From Paracoccus denitrificans (GTDB taxonomy: Bacteria; Pseudomonadota; Alphaproteobacteria; Rhodobacterales; Rhodobacteraceae): a DNA stretch of 64,000 nucleotides. Location of the stretch: assembly GCA_005768755.1 (NCBI GenBank), contig VAFL01000020.1, positions 1 to 64,000 of the forward strand, read 5' to 3'. This document shows, one piece after another, positions 58,838 through 64,000 of the stretch. The first letter of the stretch is position 1. Each line of letters begins with the position of its first letter. The notes beneath the pieces are model-generated. The model searched no databases and was not told the origin of the DNA. It saw only the letters and a program-made list of their open reading frames with translations. A program made the translations under genes and the position numbers.

Positions 58838-59667
58838 GCCAGTGTCTCGGGGCTGGCGCGGCCGATGTCGTCCACGGCTTTTTGCAATGCAATGCGGTCC
58901 AGGGTCTCGATCGGTAGGGCGACAAAGGCTTCGATCCGGTGCTTGAGCGCCCCGTAAGCCTGTTGGAAGGCCAGCGCTTTTTCAGCATTGGTTCCTTCGA
59001 CTTTGACCGGGTCCGGCATACCCCAATGGCCACTTACTGGCTGCCCCTCCCAAGCGGGGCATTCCTCGTTTGCCGCCTGATCGCAAACCGTGAAGACGAA
59101 GTCGAACTGCGGCGCATCGGGGCGAGCAAACTCGGACACGTCCTTCGAGCGCAGTACGGAAACGTCATGCCCCTTGTCCTGCAAGACCTGCACCGCGAAG
59201 GGATTGAGTTGGGTCCCCGGTCGAGTTCCTGCGGAATACGCAATGAACCTGTCGCCAGCGGCACTGCGCAGGAGTGACTCGGCGAAGATGGACCGCGCGG
59301 AGTTGCCCACGCAGATGAAGAGGACGTTGTATTTGCGGCCAGACATGGGGGTGGTTCCTGTGCTGAAAGGCATGCAGATATCGGGACGGCCACGGCAGCA
59401 ATCGCTGAACAGGTATCCGAACAGCCGTTGCACCGTGGTCATGTTGATCGCGTAGAGAAGCGACGTGCCTGCCCGTTGTTGTTCCACCAGCTGGTCCCGC
59501 GTCAGTGCGGACAGATAGGTGGACATCGTGCTCGCCTTGACGCCAAGCGTGGAGGCGATCTCCCCGGCCGGAACACGGTCAGGGTATCGGCGCATCAGCA
59601 GCCGGAAGATCGCCAACCGCTGCGGATGGCCGAGGGTGGACAGTTGGTCGGGAATCTCTTTTTCCAT
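58834..59667 (-). CDS. ArsR / low-molecular-weight-phosphatase arsenate reductase fusion
   Basis: 277 residues. Residues 1-100: ArsR winged HTH (IPDQLSTLGHPQRLAIFRLLMRR, VKASTMSTYLSALTRDQL) with Cys90, 91 and 98 near its end. Residues 110-250: LMW-PTP-like arsenate reductase with the P-loop Cys119 in FICVGNSARSIFAE and a redox pair C-x7-C in FTVCDQAANEECPAW, as in thioredoxin-coupled ArsC. The internal Met108 could allow separate translation. The first gene of the block, so it likely represses the operon while also making its own inducer. Confidence 0.92.
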   Translation of the reverse strand: MEKEIPDQLSTLGHPQRLAIFRLLMRRYPDRVPAGEIASTLGVKASTMSTYLSALTRDQLVEQQRAGTSLLYAINMTTVQRLFGYLFSDCCRGRPDICMPFSTGTTPMSGRKYNVLFICVGNSARSIFAESLLRSAAGDRFIAYSAGTRPGTQLNPFAVQVLQDKGHDVSVLRSKDVSEFARPDAPQFDFVFTVCDQAANEECPAWEGQPVSGHWGMPDPVKVEGTNAEKALAFQQAYGALKHRIEAFVALPIETLDRIALQKAVDDIGRASPETLA

Positions 59668-59676
59668 ATTTCATGT

Positions 59677-59692
59677 ATTATTGAATTATTGA
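59677..59692 (-). promoter_or_regulatory. AT-rich tandem repeat, candidate ArsR operator
   Basis: ATTATTGAATTATTGA (plus strand): two adjacent copies of ATTATTGA, ten bases before the start of the ArsR fusion, in strong contrast to the surrounding GC-rich DNA. Likely promoter and operator of the arsenic operon. Confidence 0.55.
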
Positions 59693-59841
59693 TTGCCTGC
59701 CAAGTGAAGGTTTTGTAACGGCCTGCTTCCGTCGAGGCAGCGCTCTGTTTGTCGCCTCTACTTCAGGCTATGCGCATTGTGCCGTGCCCCTCGATGACCA
59801 AAGGTGATAACGGCAGGCGGTATTTCGAGATCGGAACGGTT

Positions 59842-60312
59842 GTGGCGAAGGAAATTGAACGCAAGTTTCTGCTCAGCACGGATACTTGGCGCGAGCTCGC
59901 CACGCATAAGGTTGAGATCCGTGACGGCCTCTTGGCATTCCGTGATGGACGGAAGATCCGGGTGCGCTTCTGCGACGACAAGGCAACTCTCAGCGTCAAA
60001 GGGCCCAAGAAGGGTCTGACCCGCGACGAATTCGAATACGAAATTCCTGCCAGAGATGGCCTTGCCCTCTTGGAAGACCATTGCGACGGGACAATTCTGA
60101 AGAAGACTCGGTACTTCATCCCCCATGGTGGGTATGTCTGGACAGTCGACGAGTTTCAGGGCGTTCACACAGGCCTCGTGCTGGCCGAGATTGAACTGCC
60201 GAGCGAGGATGCTGAATTCGAGAAGCCGACATGGTTGGGGCGCGAAGTGTCGGGAAAGAGCCAGTATAGGCAGTCGTCGCTGTTCAAGAAACACCGGCAG
60301 GCGACCAAGTAA
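59842..60312 (+). CDS. CYTH-domain protein
   Basis: 156 residues from the GTG at 59842, giving the family-typical start MAKEIERKFLL; in-frame starts at 59749 or 59791 would put an odd tail before it. The acidic EIERKF motif and the basic strands (IRVRFCDDKATLSVKGPKKGLTRDEFEYEI) form the triphosphate tunnel. Such proteins hydrolyse thiamine or inorganic triphosphate. It starts the right flank, opposite to the arsenic block. Confidence 0.85.
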   Translation: MAKEIERKFLLSTDTWRELATHKVEIRDGLLAFRDGRKIRVRFCDDKATLSVKGPKKGLTRDEFEYEIPARDGLALLEDHCDGTILKKTRYFIPHGGYVWTVDEFQGVHTGLVLAEIELPSEDAEFEKPTWLGREVSGKSQYRQSSLFKKHRQATK

Positions 60313-60366
60313 CCGCATTCACGCGAAAATCGGCGGGAAGCCGCAAGGTCTCTCGGATGCAGCCTA

Positions 60367-61198
60367 GGGTCAGGATGCATTGATTTCTGTTGCGCTGCGT
60401 GATTCACGCCTCCGAAAACGGAGCGGTGACATGAGCGATCTCTTCTGGCTGACCGACGCGCAGATGGCGCGCCTGGCTCCCTTCTTTCCCAAGTCGCACG
60501 GGAAGCCCCGGGTTGATGACAGACGGGTGCTGAGCGGGATTATTTTCATCAATCGCAATGGCTTGCGTTGGCGCGATGCGCCCGCCGCGTATGGCCCACA
60601 TAAGACGCTCTACAGCCGGTAAAAGCGTTGGAGCGAAAAGGGCATCTTCGCGCGGATGATGGCCGGGCTGGCGGCGGAACACGGCGAGAAAACGACCGTG
60701 ATGATCGACGCAACATACCTCAAGGCCCATCGAACGGCGACCAGCATGGCCGCCAAAAAGGGGGGCGTGGTCGCCTGATCGGTCGAACCAAAGGCGGTAT
60801 GAACACCAAGCTGCACGCCATCTGCGACAGTCAGGGGCGACCGATCGACCTGTTCGTCACCGCTGGACAGGTCAGCGATTATATCGGCGCTCGGGCCCTG
60901 CTGAGTGGCCTGCCAAACGTCAAATGGGTACTCGGAGATCGTGGCTATGACGCTGACTGGTTCAGAGAAGCGTTGCAGGACAAGGGGATACGTGCCTGCA
61001 TCCCAGGCCGGAAGAAACGCAAGACGGCGAACAAATACGATAAGCGGAGATACAAGCGGCGTAACCGCATCGAGATCATGTTCGGCAGGCTCAAGGACTG
61101 GAGGCGCGTCGCGACCCGCTATGACCGATGTCCCAAGGTCTTCCTCTCAGCCATCACCCTCGCGGCTCTCGTCATCTATTGGTTATGAATCCTGACCC
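60367..61198 (+). mobile_element. IS5-family (IS427-type) insertion sequence
   Basis: About 832 bases bounded by inverted repeats GGGTCAGGAT (60367-60376) and ATCCTGACCC (61189-61198), each next to TA, the usual target duplication of this group. It contains one transposase gene in two frames that carries an additional nonsense codon. Confidence 0.8.
60431..61188 (+). pseudogene. IS5-family transposase, inactivated
   Basis: First frame: MSDLFWLTDAQMARLAPFFP then GLRWRDAPAAYGPHKTLYSR followed by TAA at 60620-60622 where relatives have Trp, then KRWSEKGIFARMMAGLAAE and TVMIDATYLKAHRTATS to a stop at 60776. At 60755-60765 (AAAAAGGGGGG) a -1 shift enters GGRGRLIGRTKGGMNTKLHA and continues to AITLAALVIYWL with the DDE parts VMIDATY, GDRGYDADW and RNRIEIMFGRLKDW. 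The shift is normal for this group; the TAA is not, so the copy cannot make full transposase without suppression. Confidence 0.85.
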
Positions 61199-61213
61199 TA
61201 AATTCATTTTCCA

Positions 61214-61522
61214 TTAACGCTTAGACATCAGCTGCAGTGTCGGACCAACAGGAAACATATCCTCGCCGTAGTGGTGCAGCTTGACGTGATGGCGGCGGCA
61301 AAGCCACCTGACGTTCAAGGGTTCATCGTACCGGTCGTGATGAGCATCAACCTTCGCAGTGCCGCATACCTCGCAGACTTGCTTTTCTAGTTCGCCCGAA
61401 GAAAGCGCTCGCTGAACCGCAAGATGAGCCAGATACTTCGGCAGGTTGGTGCGGCGCCAGTTCGTCTGGCGGGTCTCGCTTTTCAGCGACGGCGGCCGTG
61501 GAGGCTTTGGGTCATCTGTCAT
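61214..61522 (-). CDS. HNH-like zinc-binding protein
   Basis: 102 residues from ATG 61522, overlapping the resolvase stop. CEVCGTAKVDAHHDRYDEPLNVRWLCRRHHVKLHH is an HNH/Cys-His zinc fold in which C-x2-C and C-x2-H hold the metal and HHD forms the possible active site. Similar small genes occur in phages and mobile elements as nicking enzymes, but catalysis here is unproven. Co-transcribed with the resolvase. Confidence 0.7.
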   Translation of the reverse strand: MTDDPKPPRPPSLKSETRQTNWRRTNLPKYLAHLAVQRALSSGELEKQVCEVCGTAKVDAHHDRYDEPLNVRWLCRRHHVKLHHYGEDMFPVGPTLQLMSKR

Positions 61523-62100
61523 CACGCCGCCGCCTGCCGGCCCAAGGTGCGATACACGGTCGGCCGCGAGATCGAGAACACCTCTGCCAGGTCGCTGATG
61601 GAATACTCGCCAGTGTCATACATGCGCCGCAGCTCCTTGTGCTGGCGCTCTGATAGCTTCGGCTTCTTGCCGCGCAGCTTGCCCTTGGCGCGAGCCACGG
61701 CCATGCCCTCGCGGGTCCGCATGCGGATCAGGTCCGCCTCGAATTCGGCAAAGGTCGCCAAGATGTTGAAGAACAGCTTGCCCATCGGGTCGGTCGGATC
61801 ATGGATTGAGGTGCCAAGCTGAAGCTTGATGCCGCGTGCGGCCAGCTTGTCGGCAATGTCGCGGGCGTCAGGAACGGACCGTGCCAGGCGATCAAGCTTC
61901 GGCACGACCAAGGTGTCACCCTCTCGTAAGGCTGCAAGCGCCTGATCGAGACCAGGGCGGGCACGGTTCGTGCCGGTAAAGCCGTGGTCGGTGTAGATGC
62001 GATCGGAGGCAACCCCGAAGCTGGCAAGGATACCCTTCTGCGTAGCGAGATCCTGTTTGTCGGTGGAACAACGGGCGTAGCCGATCAAAATCTGTGTCAT
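61522..62100 (-). CDS. Serine resolvase/invertase
   Basis: 192 residues from ATG 62100 (MTQILIGYARCSTDKQDLATQ). The catalytic Ser is in YARCSTDKQ, followed by RARPGLDQALAALREGDTLVVPKLDRLARSV and the E-helix FNILATFAEFEADLIRMRTREG; the C-terminal HTH (YSISDLAEVFSISRPTVYRTLG) binds DNA. Members of this group accompany Tn3-type transposons or stand alone for dimer resolution. The reading frame is open upstream into the DUF1275 gene, but the start at 62100 is the natural one. Confidence 0.92.
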   Translation of the reverse strand: MTQILIGYARCSTDKQDLATQKGILASFGVASDRIYTDHGFTGTNRARPGLDQALAALREGDTLVVPKLDRLARSVPDARDIADKLAARGIKLQLGTSIHDPTDPMGKLFFNILATFAEFEADLIRMRTREGMAVARAKGKLRGKKPKLSERQHKELRRMYDTGEYSISDLAEVFSISRPTVYRTLGRQAAA

Positions 62101-62172
62101 GTCCTGATCTGTAACAGTAGCCGCCCCTTCATTGCAAAAAATATCGGACCATTCATCTGAGATTTCGTCCTG

Positions 62173-62186
62173 CCAGCATTTGCTGG
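62173..62186. promoter_or_regulatory. Palindrome between resolvase and truncated yoaK
   Basis: CCAGCA-TT-TGCTGG, 6-base perfect arms, about 75 bases upstream of the resolvase start, where res subsites or the operator of a resolvase would lie. Confidence 0.35.
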
Positions 62187-62224
62187 CCTTCAACGGACCT
62201 GTTCTGGGGCAAGCTGGCCGTCCT

Positions 62225-62925
62225 CTCAACGATCCCCATATGATCCTAGCTCGGCAATTGCTCGCGCCGAGCACGAAAGACTTCGGGACTGCAACAAGCA
62301 GCAAAATCACGGCCGCGATCACGAACAGCCAGTTGCCCATCAATCCGAACAGGATCGCGCCCGCTATGCCTCCGCCTGTGAAGCATAGGAGGGTCAGGCT
62401 ATGCAGCTTCAGTTTCGGACGTGCCTGGCGTTTCGTGGCCTCGTCGCCCATAAACGCTGCCAGTCCAATCCCCACATCCGTTGCCATGCCCGAGACATGG
62501 GTTGTGCGCACGCGTGCCCTGGAGATCATAGTGGTCGCCGCATTCTGGAGACCCATGACGAAGCTTAGGGCAATCACCAGAAGTTTCTGTTGGGTGCTGT
62601 CTCGGATCAGAACGACGCCCAAACACAAGAGGATCACCGCCTCTGCAGCGATAGCAAGAGCATAGACCGGACGGAGTTGGTTGCGTTCGCCCGTCTGTAT
62701 GGCGAGGGCGGTAATCCCGGCCCCGCAGATGAACGCGGCAACCAATCCTGCGAGGAACAGCGCTGTCGTGATTTCACCGCCCGCAATCTGATCCGCAAAT
62801 GCCGAAACATTGCCTGTCATGTTTGCGGTGAACGATCTGGCTAGGAGAAATCCGACGGCATTCAGCGCTCCGGCGACGGTCGAGAGCAGACCGGCCAAAA
62901 ACAGATCGATACTCGGTTCGCTCAT
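62225..62925 (-). pseudogene. DUF1275 (YoaK-like) membrane protein, 3' end replaced
   Basis: MSEPSIDLFLAGLLSTVAGALNAVGFLLARSFTANMTGN begins a standard DUF1275 protein with six helices and runs to VILLLVAVPKSFVLG (about residue 225), nearly the family length. The native stop is missing; the frame reads on through unrelated codons and reaches the resolvase start in the same frame. The end of the normal gene was therefore replaced by the resolvase segment. A 467-residue fused product is possible but unlikely. The 3' boundary is placed near the last family-like residues. Confidence 0.7.
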
Positions 62926-63178
62926 CCCCGACTCGGATCAGCATTGCGGCGCCTTTGTCATGCAAGCACATCGAGACGATATGCAGCCTTGCGAGAAGTC
63001 TGCAACCCGGCCTCGACGTCCCCTCCCAGAAGCCCCCGCCAAGCCATTGAACAATCACTTCTAAGTACTGGATGCCGGCCACACTATGGTCGGCAGGGCA
63101 GCATTTCGTCGCAATACTGTCACTGAGGAGGGCTAAGACTATCCCGAACTCTTGACGGTCCGGCAGGAGAATGGATCC

Positions 63179-63448
63179 GTGACAGACAAAAAGCGACCAA
63201 CAAGCCTGGAGGCTACACTCGTTTCCCTGGCAGGGGCAGGCGTTTCGAACAAGGACATGCTGGAGCAGATCCGAAAGCTCTACCCCGACGCCTCCAAGAA
63301 AGACATCATCCACGCGGCCTTCAAAACGCTCATCGCCCTGTCCGCGCAGAACCCGGATGCCAGCTTGAGGCTGCAGGATTTCGCCTTGACCGAACGCGGT
63401 CCGGATATCGGTTATGGCGGGGGTGTCCCGCCAAGACGCGGCGCGTAG
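63179..63448 (+). CDS. Small hypothetical protein
   Basis: 89 residues from GTG 63179 with AGGAGA at 63165-63170. VTDKKRPTSLEATLVSLAGAGVSNKDMLEQIRKLYPDASKKDIIHAAF forms two helices of a small acidic-basic domain; the C-terminus is Gly-rich. I do not recognise the family. Gene order with fabI downstream suggests chromosomal background rather than cargo. Confidence 0.6.
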   Translation: MTDKKRPTSLEATLVSLAGAGVSNKDMLEQIRKLYPDASKKDIIHAAFKTLIALSAQNPDASLRLQDFALTERGPDIGYGGGVPPRRGA

Positions 63449-63624
63449 GGCATTGTTAAAGTGATCACCGTCTGTCGTTCTGCTCGAAACCACGCCATTG
63501 TGAGGAAAGGACAAACCAGGTCGCTCACGTAGGCAAGGGGACAACCATGCCGGGTGACTTGACCATTCGTCATTTATCTGGCCGGTAAATCCCAAGGCAA
63601 CTGGCGTCATCTGGAGGTCCGTGA

Positions 63625-64000
63625 GTGTTTTCCATGTCGGGACAAAAGGTGCTCGTCGTTGGTATCGCAAACCAGAACTCCATTGCCTGGGGCTGTGCTC
63701 AGGCCTTCCGTGCACAGGGCGCAGATCTGGCCATAACTTGGCTGAACGAAAAGGCCGAGCGGTTCGTCCGCCCCTTGGCCGAGGAATTGGGGGCAGAGAT
63801 CACCATGCCGCTGGACGTAACCCAGCCCGGCCAAACCGAGGCGGTGTTCCAGGAAATCACGGATCGCTGGGGCCGGCTCGACACGCTGCTGCACTCGATC
63901 GCCTTCGCGCCTCGGGAGGACCTGCATGGCCGGGTGGTCGACTGCTCGGCTGCAGGGTTCGGTCTGGCGATGGATGTCTCGGTCCATTCGTTCCTGCGCA
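63625..64000 (+). CDS. fabI: Enoyl-ACP reductase FabI, 3' end outside the window
   Basis: The first 125 residues. I favour GTG 63625 (MFSMSGQKVLVVGIANQNSIAWG), 7 bases after GGAGG at 63613-63617, over ATG 63634, which is too far from it. The Rossmann-type start GIANQNSIAWGCAQAFRAQGA and the VFQEITDRWGRLDTLLHSIAFAPREDLHGRVVD stretch are those of FabI, which reduces enoyl-ACP in the last step of fatty-acid elongation. The Ser/Tyr/Lys catalytic part lies beyond the edge. Confidence 0.92.
   Translation, partial: MFSMSGQKVLVVGIANQNSIAWGCAQAFRAQGADLAITWLNEKAERFVRPLAEELGAEITMPLDVTQPGQTEAVFQEITDRWGRLDTLLHSIAFAPREDLHGRVVDCSAAGFGLAMDVSVHSFLR

Noticed and set aside
1..64000. CRISPR arrays, tRNA or rRNA genes
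   Set aside because: No regularly spaced repeats and no cloverleaf or rRNA-like sequence were seen; a covariance-model scan would be needed to exclude small tRNAs.

Overview
The window is high-GC DNA from an alphaproteobacterium, most likely a Rhodobacterales (Paracoccus/Rhodobacter-like) strain. Evidence is the family content, the strongly GC-biased codon use and the debris of a rhodobacteral gene-transfer-agent/phage locus near 19.8-20.2 kb. It looks like a mosaic of a Tn4371-like integrative conjugative element (ICE) or plasmid backbone carrying metal-resistance cargo, running at the right edge into a region with fabI. No integrase is present in the window.

Region 1 (1-19.8 kb), backbone accessory arm on the + strand: ardC (5' cut by the window), DUF2958, a large ParB-like protein, a run of small uncharacterised proteins (DUF6117, DUF6878, DUF6915 and others), a secreted thermonuclease, a vapBC pair on the opposite strand, an ArdB/KlcA antirestriction protein, a 1449-residue methylase plus strawberry-notch helicase, a Toprim primase-like protein, DUF2493, a four-helix membrane protein, ssb, an XRE regulator and a frameshifted DUF6499/DUF2285 regulator gene. 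Many of these genes have recurrent structured 5' leaders.

Region 2 (19.8-34.8 kb), copper cargo: gene-transfer-agent debris, then cueR, copA, copZ and DUF305; a minus-strand group of DUF305/beta-propeller fusion, two small Cys/His proteins, DUF411, a second copA broken by a deletion, an atypical CDF-family protein and a multicopper oxidase; and a plus-strand cytochrome c with an ATP-grasp protein. Three CueR-type promoters tie the main operons to Cu(I) sensing.

Region 3 (34.8-45 kb), replication and transfer core: AlpA-like HTH, RepA with iterons inside its own coding sequence, ParA, DNA methyltransferase, RHH protein, DUF2840, TraF peptidase, DUF736, lytic transglycosylase, VirD2-like relaxase, VirD4/TraG coupling protein and a CopG-like protein. 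Most are joined by 4-bp ATGA overlaps. The trb mating-pair genes expected next are absent.

Region 4 (45-52.9 kb), scrambled accessory DNA: a truncated OLD-family ATPase/nuclease, an IS110 transposase, a fragment of an M41-peptidase protein, an oleate hydratase/TetR pair and a UPF0149/SEC-C protein.

Region 5 (52.9-59.7 kb), a minus-strand arsenic island: ArsR/ArsC fusion, GAPDH, ArsJ, ACR3, ArsC, ArsH, a second ArsR and an MFS exporter. It combines arsenite efflux, two arsenate reductases and the GAPDH-ArsJ route that exports arsenate as 1-arseno-3-phosphoglycerate.

Region 6 (59.7-64 kb): a CYTH protein, a dead IS5/IS427-type insertion sequence, an HNH-like protein and a resolvase next to a truncated DUF1275 gene, a small hypothetical gene, and the start of fabI.
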